A stretch of DNA of 64,000 nucleotides from Thiothrix nivea DSM 5205 (GCF_000260135.1 NZ_JH651384.1:4076693-4140692), one strand, 5' to 3'. Counted from the first letter of the stretch, positions 10,080 through 19,254 are shown. Program-made: numbers and translations. Notes: a model not told the origin generated them from the sequence alone.

Positions 10080-11311
10080 CGGTAGAAATAGCCGCCAGGA
10101 TTATAGCGGTAAGGGTCATGCTGGTAGGGTGAGGGGAATTGCTGGCGCGGCTGGTATTGGTAATACTCCACGCCCTGTTCTATCATTTGCTCAAACACCC
10201 CGGCCTTTTCCATATAGTAAACCAGTCCGCCTGCCAGGATCAGGCCAAGCAAGACAGCAAAGACGATCTTGATGACGCTGTAAGGGCGTTCACCCTGGGT
10301 TTTGCCGTTGCGCCCATTGATGACAAAGCGGTAGGTTTTGCTGTTGTAGCGGAAAGCGGCAGACCATACCGGCAGCAGCAGGTGCTTGAAGGTGCGGGCA
10401 GAATGCTGGGTTTGCAAGCTGTTGACCCGTTGCTGGTCACCGCCGATATCACTGATGACGGCATTGTAGATGCGGTTATCCATGATGCTGCGTGCCTGCT
10501 CAAAACCTTCATCCAGGTCGATTTGGTAGATTTCGCTCTGAAAGCCGCTCAGATAGCTTTCGTTATAGGGTACCAGGTTGGGCAAATCCCACGGCTCCAG
10601 ACGGTCAAGGATGGTACGGGGCAGGGTGCGGGTTGCACCCACCAACACGTCATCGAAAAACAGCCGTACCCGCCCGCTGACCGGCGTCCAGCGGATGCGT
10701 GGCACGCTTTGCACCTGCTGCTGCGGCCTGCCGTTGACCATCACGGTGACCAGTTGGCGCTCGTAGTAAATGATGCCGCGTTCACCCCGATAATAGGTGT
10801 CGGTATGGCTGTCATAAGTCCAGTAGGGGACGTAGATGCCCAGCAGTTTTTCATCCCGCTTGGCCTTGTTTTTCAGGGCGGAAGGCGCGAACCAGAGGTT
10901 CCCGATCCAGCGGTCGAACGCGGCGCGTGCATCCTTTTCGGTGACCAGGAACGGCAACAGGGATTTGGGCTGGAATAGGCGTGCCTGCTCTGTGCCGGTG
11001 ACGACTGGTGTGCCGCAGAAGGGGCAATCACCCGCATGGCGGTTTTGCTTCAGTTCAAACGTGGCGGCGCAATTCGGGCATTTGATGACTTGGGTATTGT
11101 CCAGCGGGCGTATTTTGGCCTGCTGGATAGCGCGCAACGCCTGCTCGAAATTGTATTCGCGGATTTGCTCCTGACTGGGGCGAATGAAATTCTGGTGGCC
11201 ACAATAGCTGCAAACCAACGAGTCGCTGCCCGGTTGGTAAAGCAGGTCAGCGCCACACTCTTCGCAGGGAAAGTGTTGCTGTCGGATATTGTTGTCGTTG
11301 TCGTCTGCCAT
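10076..11311 (-). CDS. Zinc-ribbon membrane protein of the TelA/SPFH cluster
   Basis: 411 residues. Two N-terminal zinc ribbons are visible: CEECGADL...CSYCGHQN (about residues 16-40) and CPNCAATF...CPFCGTPV (about 78-105). A beta-rich middle region follows, and a single membrane helix near residues 345-365 (VIKIVFAVLLGLILAGGLVYYM). The tail is Tyr/Pro/Gln-rich. The family is often mis-named primosomal protein N' because of the zinc ribbon, but no helicase motif exists here. It lies downstream of the SPFH-GYF gene on the same strand with a 110-base gap and is probably part of the same membrane-associated system. Confidence 0.7.
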   Translation of the reverse strand: MADDNDNNIRQQHFPCEECGADLLYQPGSDSLVCSYCGHQNFIRPSQEQIREYNFEQALRAIQQAKIRPLDNTQVIKCPNCAATFELKQNRHAGDCPFCGTPVVTGTEQARLFQPKSLLPFLVTEKDARAAFDRWIGNLWFAPSALKNKAKRDEKLLGIYVPYWTYDSHTDTYYRGERGIIYYERQLVTVMVNGRPQQQVQSVPRIRWTPVSGRVRLFFDDVLVGATRTLPRTILDRLEPWDLPNLVPYNESYLSGFQSEIYQIDLDEGFEQARSIMDNRIYNAVISDIGGDQQRVNSLQTQHSARTFKHLLLPVWSAAFRYNSKTYRFVINGRNGKTQGERPYSVIKIVFAVLLGLILAGGLVYYMEKAGVFEQMIEQGVEYYQYQPRQQFPSPYQHDPYRYNPGGYFYR

Positions 11312-11421
11312 ACGTCTGGGTATGCCCTTTGAGGTGCTTGCTGTAGAAAATCAAGTTGTTCCGCCGAACAGACAAAAACGGCTTACCTGTAGCAAGCCGG
11401 ATTCTGGAGCGGCAGCCGTAT

Positions 11422-12516
11422 TTATTCGGTGCTTTGTGGCGGTGCTGATGGCGGTATGGGGGGAGGCGTCTGTGCTGTAAACAGGTTAATGAGCGGGGTG
11501 GTTTCCCCGGCAGCCTGCCAGTTTGCCATGCCTGCCTGCCAGACCAGGGTGGTGGCGTTGATTTGCCCGGCTTGCGCCATCTGCTGCAACTGTTGCAGTG
11601 TATAAGGGCCTTTGGCGTCTTGCCCGACCGCGACATGCCAGTTGGTATCAGGAATGGGGGGAGGCGTTGCGGTTGACGGTTTGTTGAGCACTTCCGCCAT
11701 TTTGTTGGCAACCGCAAAGCCCATGCCCATATCCAGCGCGCTGTTGGAGTTGCCGCTGCCAACGCCTTGCGCAGTCTGATATTGCAGGTATTTGTCGAGG
11801 TTGCCAATCATGCCCATGCTGGTACGCTTGTCGAGGGCGTCTTCCACTTCGGTGGGCAGGGAAATGTTTTCCACCAGAATCGAAGTCAGCTTGAGGCCAT
11901 AGGCAGCATATTCAGGCGAAATTTTCTGGGTAACGAACTGGCCAAGCTGGTCGTAGTTGGCGGCCATGTCCAGTACAGGGATGCCTGCGCTGGCGATCAC
12001 GCTGCTGAAGCGGGTGACAATCAGGTTGCGCAACTGGTCGCTGATTTCATCCACAGTGAAATGGCCGTCAGTACCCATGATTTCCTGCATGAACTTGCGG
12101 GCATCCTCAATGCGGATGGCGTAAGTGCCGAAAGCACGCAAACGTACCCCGCCAAACTCGCTGTCGCGGATCATCACCGGATTGCGGGTTCCCCATTTCA
12201 GGTTAGTGAACTGTTTGGTGTTGAAGAAGTAAACTTCTGCCTTGAACGGGCTTTGGAAGCCGTGATCCCAGTTTTGCAGGGTGGAAAGCACCGGCAGGTT
12301 TTTGGTTTCCAGCACGTACAAGCCAGGGCCAAGCACGTCGGCGACTTCGCCTTCGTTGATGAAAATCGCTACCTGGGTTTCACGCACGGTGAGTTTTGCG
12401 CCGTACTTGATTTCGTTGCCGTGCCGCTCGAAGCGGTAGACCATGGTGTCGTTGCTGTCGTCTGTCCATTCGATGACATCGACGAATTCACCCATCAGTT
12501 TGTCCCATAATCCCAT
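11422..12516 (-). CDS. SPFH-domain protein with C-terminal GYF_2 domain
   Basis: 364 residues. The N-terminal SPFH/band-7-like region (about residues 20-240; the 'virion core protein' group) is followed by a linker and a GYF_2 domain (about 293-342, WHVAVGQDAKGPYTLQQLQQ and GMANWQAA). The tail is proline-rich. SPFH proteins form oligomeric membrane microdomain scaffolds and GYF domains bind proline-rich peptides. No strong membrane helix is seen. Starts three bases after the telA stop, so it is translationally close to telA. Function in the cluster is inferred only from context. Confidence 0.8.
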   Translation of the reverse strand: MGLWDKLMGEFVDVIEWTDDSNDTMVYRFERHGNEIKYGAKLTVRETQVAIFINEGEVADVLGPGLYVLETKNLPVLSTLQNWDHGFQSPFKAEVYFFNTKQFTNLKWGTRNPVMIRDSEFGGVRLRAFGTYAIRIEDARKFMQEIMGTDGHFTVDEISDQLRNLIVTRFSSVIASAGIPVLDMAANYDQLGQFVTQKISPEYAAYGLKLTSILVENISLPTEVEDALDKRTSMGMIGNLDKYLQYQTAQGVGSGNSNSALDMGMGFAVANKMAEVLNKPSTATPPPIPDTNWHVAVGQDAKGPYTLQQLQQMAQAGQINATTLVWQAGMANWQAAGETTPLINLFTAQTPPPIPPSAPPQSTE

Positions 12517-12519
12517 GGC

Positions 12520-13689
12520 TTACGCTCCTTGACGTGGGCTGCCAGCTTTGGCTTTGGCGGCAACCAGTGCCTGGCGCAGTTCACCTTCCATCACCTTGAG
12601 TTCTTCTTCGGCCTTGGCGCGCATGGCTTTGCCTTCGTCGGCAATACGCAGCGAGTCGTTGATGGTGGCAATCAGGGTCTGGTTGGCTTTCTTGACGGAT
12701 TCGATGTCGAATACGCCGCGTTCCATCTGCTTGCGGGTTTCTTCGTTGCCCATGCGTAGGGTTTCGGCATTCTTTTCCAACAGGTCATTGGTCAGGTCGT
12801 TGGCTTCCTTGACCACCTTGGCGGCGTCGCTCATGCGGAAAATGGTGACGGCCTGCGCCAACTGGTTTTTCCACAACGGGACGGTGTTGATCAGGGTGGA
12901 ATTGATCTTGTTGATCAGGGTCTTGTCGTTTTCCTGCACCAGCCGGATGCTGGGGAGGCTTTGCATCGCTACCTGGCGGGTCAGGCGCAGGTCGTGCACG
13001 CGGCGTTCCAGATCGTCACGGGCGCTGCGCAGGTCACGCAGGCTTTGTGCTTTCACCATATCTTCGGCATTGGCCTCGGCTTCCGCAATCAGGGCGGGGA
13101 TGTCATTGTTGTCCAGACGGTGCAGCTTTTCCTCACCTGCCGCGATGTAGGCTTCCAGCTTGTGGAAGAAATCGAGGTTGGCTTCATACAGTTTGTCGAG
13201 GGTTACCACGTCGGTCAGCAACTGGGTTTTGTGGCCTTCCATCTCGTCGGTGATCTTGTCGATCTGTTTGCGCACATCTTCGTATTTGCTAAGGAATTCC
13301 ACCACGGGCTTGGCTTTGCCAATCAATTTTTCCCACCAGCTTTGCTCGTCATTCGGGTTAAGTTCGTCAATGTCGAAACCCTTGATGGCGGTGATCATAT
13401 TGGTCAGGGAGGAACCAGCCGCGCCGATGTCCTTGTTTTTGACGCCAGTGAGCATTTTTTCGGAGATAGTGGTCATCTGCTCCTGGGTTTTGGTGCCGAA
13501 GAACATGATGCTGCTGCGGTCAGCCATGTCGATTTCAGCGATAATGTTTTCCATTTCCTGCTGGAACGGCTTCTCAGCCTGTTCGTAAGTGACCAGTTCG
13601 GTGGTCACTTCCGGCAGGGGAGCCAGTTCGGTTCCCGGTACAACTGCGGGGACAGTCTGGGTCACTGTGACCGTTTGGGTTTCATTCAT
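12520..13689 (-). CDS. telA: TelA/KlaA-family toxic anion resistance protein
   Basis: 389 residues, mostly helical. The central region with LEAYIAAGEEKLHRLD, the RDDLERRVHDLRLTRQVAMQ segment and PLWKNQLAQAVTIFR is characteristic of TelA (tellurite resistance) proteins. The family is associated with tellurite and cell-envelope stress tolerance, and the biochemical role is unknown. It follows xpaC by 29 bases with an AAGGAG-type ribosome-binding site, and precedes the SPFH gene by three bases. Confidence 0.88.
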   Translation of the reverse strand: MNETQTVTVTQTVPAVVPGTELAPLPEVTTELVTYEQAEKPFQQEMENIIAEIDMADRSSIMFFGTKTQEQMTTISEKMLTGVKNKDIGAAGSSLTNMITAIKGFDIDELNPNDEQSWWEKLIGKAKPVVEFLSKYEDVRKQIDKITDEMEGHKTQLLTDVVTLDKLYEANLDFFHKLEAYIAAGEEKLHRLDNNDIPALIAEAEANAEDMVKAQSLRDLRSARDDLERRVHDLRLTRQVAMQSLPSIRLVQENDKTLINKINSTLINTVPLWKNQLAQAVTIFRMSDAAKVVKEANDLTNDLLEKNAETLRMGNEETRKQMERGVFDIESVKKANQTLIATINDSLRIADEGKAMRAKAEEELKVMEGELRQALVAAKAKAGSPRQGA

Positions 13690-13718
13690 GGTGGTATTCT
13701 CCTTGGGGTATTGGTTGG

Positions 13719-14570
13719 TCAGAGGACGCCTTCGCGTTTAAGCTGGGTTTCCAGCACTTCTATTTGTACGTCCAGATCGAAATGGTTGTCTTCCAGCAGT
13801 TTGGCCTGTTGCTCGGTAAAGGTTTGTTCTAGCGAATCCAGCACGCGGCTGAAATTGGTTTCCAGAGCAACTGGCGTTTCCCCCTGATGAGTGCGGGCGT
13901 AGCCTTCGGTCACGCGCTGGGTACCATCCAGATAAACTTTGAGGAACTTGCGGGCGCGTGACAGCCGGGCGGGGTCGTCTTCAATGCTGTCGAGGACTTC
14001 GCGAGCCTTGTTGGTGATGCGTTGCAAACGGGCGTTGAATTCGGGGTTGCCGATTTTGCGGCGAGCCTGATCGATGGCGTCAATCTTGATGTTGGCAGTG
14101 TCGAGTGCCTCCAGCACTTCATCAAGGGTGACACCGATAGAAAGCCCGGTGGCTTTGTCCTTGCGCGGGTCAAGACCGTAATACAGGGCGAAGCCAAGGA
14201 AAGCGACAGCCCCCACCAGCAGGGAGGATAACAGGGCGCTAATGGCGAAACTGGATGTCCACCAGTCAAGCGCGGCAGTAGCTAGGCTGATAATGATGGC
14301 GGCCACGGTCTTGAAGGGGGTGGATGGCGCACGCGCGATCTTACGTCGCTCGTATTCCCCTTGCAGACGGAAACCGTGCCGGGCGATGGTCGCGCCCAAC
14401 ATGTAGGCAGCAAATATGCCGCCTGTTATCAGGGTATCCATGACCGCGCCACGCATCAGTGACCCAATGGCGGTAATCAACGCAGGCAATGGCAGCAAGT
14501 AAAGCAGGATGCCTTTCAAACCATAGCGGACGCTATGCAAGGCGGGTTCATAACGTTTGGCGGCAGTCAT
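13719..14570 (-). CDS. XpaC-like membrane protein
   Basis: 283 residues from the ATG at 14570, which has a GGGAGG ribosome-binding site seven bases upstream. An in-frame ATG farther upstream (14663) is rejected because it lies inside the preceding small gene. Two pairs of hydrophobic segments occupy about residues 20-65 and 90-130. The soluble C-terminal half includes SIGVTLDEVLEALDTANIKI and helices typical of XpaC (5-bromo-4-chloroindolyl phosphate hydrolysis protein). XpaC and TelA genes are frequent neighbours. It heads the telA-SPFH-zinc-ribbon operon together with the 35-aa gene. Confidence 0.75.
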   Translation of the reverse strand: MTAAKRYEPALHSVRYGLKGILLYLLPLPALITAIGSLMRGAVMDTLITGGIFAAYMLGATIARHGFRLQGEYERRKIARAPSTPFKTVAAIIISLATAALDWWTSSFAISALLSSLLVGAVAFLGFALYYGLDPRKDKATGLSIGVTLDEVLEALDTANIKIDAIDQARRKIGNPEFNARLQRITNKAREVLDSIEDDPARLSRARKFLKVYLDGTQRVTEGYARTHQGETPVALETNFSRVLDSLEQTFTEQQAKLLEDNHFDLDVQIEVLETQLKREGVL

Positions 14571-14580
14571 TACGCCTCCC

Positions 14581-14688
14581 TTAGCCGAACAGGGGTGGGA
14601 ACAAATGGAAAATGGACACGGTACTGACACCGCCGATGGTGACCAGCAAAAGGATGAAGCCAACTGTTTTTCTTAATGCATAGGCCAT
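14581..14688 (-). CDS. 35-aa single-pass membrane protein upstream of xpaC
   Basis: An ATG at 14688 is preceded by AGAGGA at a good distance and opens a 35-codon frame: MAYALRKTVGFILLL, then VTIGGVSTVSIFHLFPPLFG and a TAA stop. The peptide is one hydrophobic helix with a basic N-terminus. The stop lies just before the xpaC ribosome-binding site (10-base gap to the xpaC ATG), so it would be the first gene of the xpaC-telA operon. The evidence is a clear ribosome-binding site, a membrane-helix composition and tight packing. No homology is claimed. Confidence 0.5.
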   Translation of the reverse strand: MAYALRKTVGFILLLVTIGGVSTVSIFHLFPPLFG

Positions 14689-14822
14689 GTGCTTGTCCTC
14701 TTTTTTATAACCCGTTGTTAGTGTAGCCTGTATATGAGGTGATGGCCTATTCTATTCAAGCATTTGGCTTAGAAAAAGATTTTATTTATGAACGGAGGCT
14801 GTATATAATGGGCGGTAAGCGA

Positions 14823-15190
14823 AAAAAAGCGGGCCATGAGAGACCCGCGTTTTGTGAAGGTGATTCAAGAACGCCGAAGTTATGAACTTCGGTAGGGATG
14901 AAGAAGGCAAACCCCCTGTTTGCAGCCTTCAGTCCGGTTCCCAATCCTCACCTCCCAACCAGCTCCCCAATGAATGGCCGGTTGGCGGGGTAGTTTTGAG
15001 AAATCACTTCAGCGTGCCGTCATTCCGAATCTCTTATGCCATTGAGTGTCAGAACGGCGGAACAGCTTATTTTTGTATTTCAGATACTTCTGACGACGGA
15101 ATCGTTACCACAAACCCCAAGTTCGCGATTCCTTGCTGAAGTTGTGACTATGGTAAGCCAGCATCACTGAATCAAACCTTAACTCACGGC
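14823..15190. other. Structured intergenic region with a strong minus-strand terminator
   Basis: No convincing gene is seen in these roughly 370 bases; the only long frame (plus strand, 14882-15139) has no ribosome-binding site and no family look. At 14823-14850 the minus strand carries GCGGG / CCCGC followed by seven T residues. Just upstream is a perfect CCGAAGTT / AACTTCGG hairpin (about 14873-14891), and a GAAGGC / GCCTTC stem lies near 14901-14928. The terminator is too far from the M23 gene to be its obvious end. A small RNA transcribed leftward is possible but unproven. Confidence 0.35.
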
Positions 15191-15994
15191 TTATTTTTTG
15201 TTCGGCAAAAACAGGGCAGGGTCGACTGCCTCACCGTTCAGATAAACAGACCAGTGTAGGTGGGGGCCGGTAGCCCTGCCTGTGCTGCCTACTTTGCCGA
15301 TAACTTCCCCTTGTTGCACGGCATCACCTACCGCTACGTCGATGGCGCTTAAGTGTGCATACATGCTGATGACGCCTGCACCGTGGTCAACGTATACCGC
15401 ATTGCCACTGAAGAAAAAGTCACCCGTGTACAATACACGCCCGGCAGCGGCCACCTTGACCGGTGTGCCTTTGGCAGCGGCGATGTCCATGCCGCTATGT
15501 GGGTTGCGTGGTTGGTCATTGATGACACGGCGTAGGCCAAAACGCCCGGTGTCGCGCCCGGGTGCTGGTTTGATGAAATCCAGCGTGGCTGCCCCTTCCG
15601 TGAAGTGGGCTTTGATCTGCTTCTGGATCGCCAGTTCGCGCACAATCCGTTGGGAAGATTCATCGTCCGGGTTTACCTTGTTCTTGTCCTTGATGTTGAT
15701 GCGCTGGGTTTTGTATTGCTTGGCCTTGACCTGAAAGTTGACGGTTGCGCCGTTTTGCAGCCGCAGGCTCTGGGTTCCGGCTTCCGCATCCAGGGGGATG
15801 CCTACCAAAGCCATCCATTGGTTATCAATAGGCATAACCGTTACCCGTGAGCCTGCGTACTGTACAATGGGCGGCTGGCCTGAAGCGGGAGCCAGTGGAA
15901 CCAGGGCAATACCACCCGGAACCGGGTTGGCGCGTGGAAAAGCCGCCAGATTGGCAGAGTACAATGCGATGCCGAGCAGTAGCCATTTTTTCAT
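15191..15994 (-). CDS. M23-family (LytM-type) peptidase, secreted
   Basis: 267 residues from the ATG at 15994; upstream in-frame ATGs are rejected because they lie in the divergent aminotransferase gene. A signal peptide (MKKWLLLGIALYSANLAAFP) is followed by a beta-rich N-terminal domain and a C-terminal M23 domain, with zinc ligands in HSGMDIAAAKGT and GPHLHWSV. Such enzymes cut peptidoglycan cross-bridges or act as amidase activators. Both H...D and HxH motifs are present, so it could be an active metallopeptidase. Divergent from the aminotransferase at 16032. Confidence 0.9.
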   Translation of the reverse strand: MKKWLLLGIALYSANLAAFPRANPVPGGIALVPLAPASGQPPIVQYAGSRVTVMPIDNQWMALVGIPLDAEAGTQSLRLQNGATVNFQVKAKQYKTQRINIKDKNKVNPDDESSQRIVRELAIQKQIKAHFTEGAATLDFIKPAPGRDTGRFGLRRVINDQPRNPHSGMDIAAAKGTPVKVAAAGRVLYTGDFFFSGNAVYVDHGAGVISMYAHLSAIDVAVGDAVQQGEVIGKVGSTGRATGPHLHWSVYLNGEAVDPALFLPNKK

Positions 15995-16031
15995 TTTTAT
16001 TGACCTTGACAAGTTGTTATCAGAATAAAGC

Positions 16032-17201
16032 ATGAAGCATAACATAGCTGCCGAACGGATGCGGGACATACAGCCCTTCCATGTCATGGCGCTGCTGGCG
16101 GAAGCGCGCCAACGGGAAGCGGCAGGACAGGATATTATCCATCTGGAAGTGGGTGAGCCGGATTTCCCGACGCCCTCGCCCATCGTGGAGGCTGGCATCC
16201 GCGCCTTGCAGGCAGGGCAGACCAAATACACCGCTGCACGTGGTTTGCCGCAGTTGCGTGAGGCGATTGCGGGTTATTACGCTAGCCGCTTTGGGGTAAA
16301 GGTTTCAGCGGAACGGATTTTGGTTACGCCGGGGGCGTCGGGGGCTTTGCAATTGGTATTGGGAAGCCTGCTTAACCCGGGGGATGAAGTGCTGATGACC
16401 GACCCTGGATACCCTTGCAACCGCCATTTTGTACGTATGTTTGAAGGCAAGGCTGTCACCATCCCGGTTGGCGCTGATACCAACTACCAACTGACGCCGG
16501 AACATGTCAGGCAGTACTGGAATGACGCGACCAAGGCCGTGCTATTGGCTAGCCCCGCCAACCCAACCGGAACATTGCTGAGTGTGGATGCGTTGAAAGC
16601 TATCCACGCAACGGTAAAGCAGTTAGGCGGTATCTTGCTGGTTGATGAAATCTATCAGGGGCTTGTCTATGGGCAGGCTAGCGAAACCGCCTTATCGGTA
16701 GGCTCGGAAGACATTTGGGTAATCAACAGCTTTTCCAAATATTTTGGCATGACTGGCTGGCGTCTGGGCTGGGTAGTTGTGCCTGAGCAGATGGTGGGTA
16801 CGCTCGACCGTCTGGCGCAAAACATCTTCCTGGCAGCCCCCACGCCAGCGCAGTACGCAGCGCTGGCTGCGTTCACCCCAGAGGCACTGGACATCATGGA
16901 AAGGCAGCGGCAGGAATTGCAATGCCGCCGTGATTTCCTGCTGCCAGCCTTAAGCGGGTTGGGTTTCACTGTTCGCACCCAGCCGCGAGGGGCGTTTTAC
17001 ATCTATGCTGGGTCAGGACGGTTTGGAAATGATGCCCAACGTTTGTGCCAGGATATGCTGGATAAAACCGGCGTGGTATTTACGCCAGGGCTGGATTTCG
17101 GCAGCCATCGGGCGGAAACACATGTGCGTTTCGCCTACACTACCAACGTTGGTAGGCTGGAGCAGGCTGTGGAACGGCTTGCCCGCAACCTGCTGCACTA
17201 A
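16032..17201 (+). CDS. Class I/II pyridoxal-phosphate aminotransferase
   Basis: 389 residues, fold type I. Visible are LEVGEPDFPTPSPIVEA, the ASPANPTG segment, VDEIYQGLVYG and the PLP-lysine motif NSFSKYFGMTGWRLGW (Lys near residue 236), plus the C-terminal VRFAYTTN carboxylate-binding arginine. The substrate cannot be assigned from sequence; relatives are annotated as aspartate or aromatic aminotransferases. The start is the ATG at 16032; an in-frame ATG at 16059 is possible. It ends one base before the convergent ypfJ gene. Confidence 0.9.
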   Translation: MKHNIAAERMRDIQPFHVMALLAEARQREAAGQDIIHLEVGEPDFPTPSPIVEAGIRALQAGQTKYTAARGLPQLREAIAGYYASRFGVKVSAERILVTPGASGALQLVLGSLLNPGDEVLMTDPGYPCNRHFVRMFEGKAVTIPVGADTNYQLTPEHVRQYWNDATKAVLLASPANPTGTLLSVDALKAIHATVKQLGGILLVDEIYQGLVYGQASETALSVGSEDIWVINSFSKYFGMTGWRLGWVVVPEQMVGTLDRLAQNIFLAAPTPAQYAALAAFTPEALDIMERQRQELQCRRDFLLPALSGLGFTVRTQPRGAFYIYAGSGRFGNDAQRLCQDMLDKTGVVFTPGLDFGSHRAETHVRFAYTTNVGRLEQAVERLARNLLH

Positions 17202-18065
17202 TTAGCCACTAAAGGTATCGCAATCCCTCAGGTTGCCTGATTGTAGGCCGCGATTGAACCATTCTGCCCGTTGTTTTGAGGAACCGTGGGTGAATGAGTC
17301 CGGATTGATGCGTCGCCCTGACATACGTTGCAGGCGGTCGTCGCCAATGGATGCCGCTGCGGTGATCGCTTCTTCAATGTCGCCACTTTCCAGCATGTTC
17401 AATTGCGTTTGCGCATGGTTTGCCCATACACCGGCATAGCAGTCTGCTTGCAACTCAAGCGCAACCGAAAGCGCATTGCTGTCGCGCTCGCTTGAGCGCG
17501 CCTGCAAACGGCTAACCTGATCAGTAATGCCTAGCAGATTTTGTACATGATGGCCGACTTCATGCCCCAGTACATAAGCCTGGGCGAAATCCCCGTTTGC
17601 ACCCAGGCCGCTCAGTTCACGGAAAAAACCGGTGTCAAGATAAACCTTCTGGTCGCCAGGGCAGTAGAAGGGGCCGGTGGCCGCACTGGAGTAGCCGCAA
17701 GCCGATTCGGTGCTATCCCTGAACAGTACTAATTTGGGTTCCGTGTAGCGTTTGCCCATTTGCTGGAATGTCGGGTTCCATACATCTTCTGTGGTTCCCA
17801 GAACCACAGATACAAACTTCCCGGCATCGTCATTGGGTGTGCTGGATACCGTCGTTGGCTGGCTGGAGCCACCCAGGCTGCCGAGGATAGTGTTTGCACC
17901 GCCAACCATGCCCAGCAGTTGCAGCGGGTTCGCGCCCATGTACCAGCCAATCAGCACAATGGCGGCAGTGCCGAGCAAGCCAATGCGGAACCCGCCCCGG
18001 CGACCCCCGCCACTACCCCGCCGGTCTTCCACATTGCTGCTCTGCCTTCCTGTTCTCCAGCGCAT
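17202..18065 (-). CDS. ypfJ: YpfJ-family neutral zinc metallopeptidase
   Basis: 287 residues. A basic Gly/Arg-rich N-terminus is followed by one membrane helix (about residues 28-48) and the peptidase region with the zincin motif HEVGHHVQNLLG. The downstream ELQADCYAGVWANH holds the probable third ligand, and the conserved tail RAEWFNRG is present. This is the layout of the YpfJ/zinc-peptidase family, whose substrates are unknown. A GGAGAA ribosome-binding site precedes the ATG. Divergent from the ECF sigma operon. Confidence 0.9.
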   Translation of the reverse strand: MRWRTGRQSSNVEDRRGSGGGRRGGFRIGLLGTAAIVLIGWYMGANPLQLLGMVGGANTILGSLGGSSQPTTVSSTPNDDAGKFVSVVLGTTEDVWNPTFQQMGKRYTEPKLVLFRDSTESACGYSSAATGPFYCPGDQKVYLDTGFFRELSGLGANGDFAQAYVLGHEVGHHVQNLLGITDQVSRLQARSSERDSNALSVALELQADCYAGVWANHAQTQLNMLESGDIEEAITAAASIGDDRLQRMSGRRINPDSFTHGSSKQRAEWFNRGLQSGNLRDCDTFSG

Positions 18066-18218
18066 AATTTTTCTCCAATAAAAACTTTCAGGGCAATATT
18101 TTCACGTTTTCCGTGAACTAAAGCCAAATACACGGTCTCTGTCAACTTATAAATGGCTATAACGTTAAGGGAACAGAGTCCCCGGTATTATGCGGGGGAA
18201 AGGGGCACTCAAAGGAAC

Positions 18219-18827
18219 ATGATGATAACTGCGGCGCTGATAACTGGCCATGAAAACCGGTTGGAAAGGGATTCGCACAAGGAAAATGGTTCGGATACAA
18301 CCGCGCGGTTAAGCAACTTCCTCCGGGAGGTTGAGCGGCGGGCGTTCGTGACCGCGCGTCTGGCGACTCACGATGAAGATGAGGCAATGGATATTGTGCA
18401 GGATGCGATGCTTAAATTGGTGCAAAAATACTCAGGCCACCCCAGCGGCGAATGGGGGGCCCTGTTTCACACCATTTTGCATAGCCGCATCAATGACTGG
18501 CATCGCCGCCAGAAAGTGCGTAACCGCTGGCGGGTGTTTTTCTTTGCCGATGACAATGATGATGAGTTCCAGCCTGAAGAACAGGTTGCCCAAACCCAGT
18601 TTCTGGAGCCGGAGCCTCAATTGATGCAGGAAGAAATGAGCACGATCATACAAGTAGCGATAGGGCAGTTACCGTTGCGCCAGCAGCAGGCGCTATTGCT
18701 GCGTGCGTGGGAAGGTTATGACATCGCAGAAACTGCCGCGATCATGAAGTGCTCAGAAGGCAGTGTGAAAACACATTATTCAAGGGCTATCCACAGTTTG
18801 CGGGAAAAACTGGGAGATCAAAAATGA
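18219..18827 (+). CDS. ECF-type RNA polymerase sigma factor
   Basis: About 202 residues from the ATGATG at 18219, which has an AAAGGA ribosome-binding site. A longer frame from 18153 lacks one. Region 2 contains DEDEAMDIVQDAMLKLVQKY. Region 4 contains LPLRQQQALLLRAWEGYDIAETAAIMKCSEGSVKTHYSRA, here noted in two parts: the helix LPLRQQQALLL and the HTH AETAAIMKCSEGSVKTH. It overlaps the next gene by four bases (ATGA), the usual pairing of an ECF sigma factor with its regulator. The stimulus is unknown. Confidence 0.88.
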   Translation: MMITAALITGHENRLERDSHKENGSDTTARLSNFLREVERRAFVTARLATHDEDEAMDIVQDAMLKLVQKYSGHPSGEWGALFHTILHSRINDWHRRQKVRNRWRVFFFADDNDDEFQPEEQVAQTQFLEPEPQLMQEEMSTIIQVAIGQLPLRQQQALLLRAWEGYDIAETAAIMKCSEGSVKTHYSRAIHSLREKLGDQK

Positions 18828-19231
18828 CAGGTATGAATAAAGAATTTACGGAGCGTTTACTGGCTGAATCCGTCAGGCAGGGAATGGATCAGTCAGTCAG
18901 GGGGTTAGACTGGCAGACACAGGCAAAACTGACCTATCTGCGTTTACAGGCACTGGAACAGTCTGGTCGGTCATCAGGTAGCTTTGGCTTTTCGTCGTTT
19001 TCACGGGGCTTTGCAGTGGCATCAGCTGTCACATTGGCAGTCGCACTTTGGGTGCTTCCCAATGTCAGGAATACATTGCCGGGTTCCATGCTAACAGCGG
19101 GTGAAGACGCGACAGAAACGGTTGATGCAGAGCTGGATATTAGTACCATGGAGGTACTGATGTCCGGTGAAGATATGGATTTTCTGGAAAATCTGGAAAT
19201 GTACGAATGGCTGGAGGCTGAATACGGCTAG
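18824..19231 (+). CDS. Putative membrane anti-sigma factor (DUF3619-like)
   Basis: 135 residues; starts inside the sigma stop codon (ATGA overlap), with GGGAG upstream. A soluble N-terminal helical region (ERLLAESVRQGMDQ) precedes a single membrane helix around residues 58-78 (FAVASAVTLAVALWVLP) and an acidic C-terminal region. Size, topology and coupling to an ECF sigma gene support an anti-sigma role, likely the DUF3619 group; this is inference from context. Confidence 0.65.
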   Translation: MTGMNKEFTERLLAESVRQGMDQSVRGLDWQTQAKLTYLRLQALEQSGRSSGSFGFSSFSRGFAVASAVTLAVALWVLPNVRNTLPGSMLTAGEDATETVDAELDISTMEVLMSGEDMDFLENLEMYEWLEAEYG

Positions 19232-19254
19232 CCAAATGATTCAAGGAGATGGTC

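Noticed and set aside
14571-14663. N-terminal extension of XpaC to an upstream ATG
   Set aside because: It overlaps the 35-aa gene in another frame and lacks a ribosome-binding site; the ATG at 14570 has GGGAGG.
14882-15139. 85-codon plus-strand frame
   Set aside because: No ribosome-binding site, no recognisable pattern, and it overlaps hairpins that suggest RNA structure.
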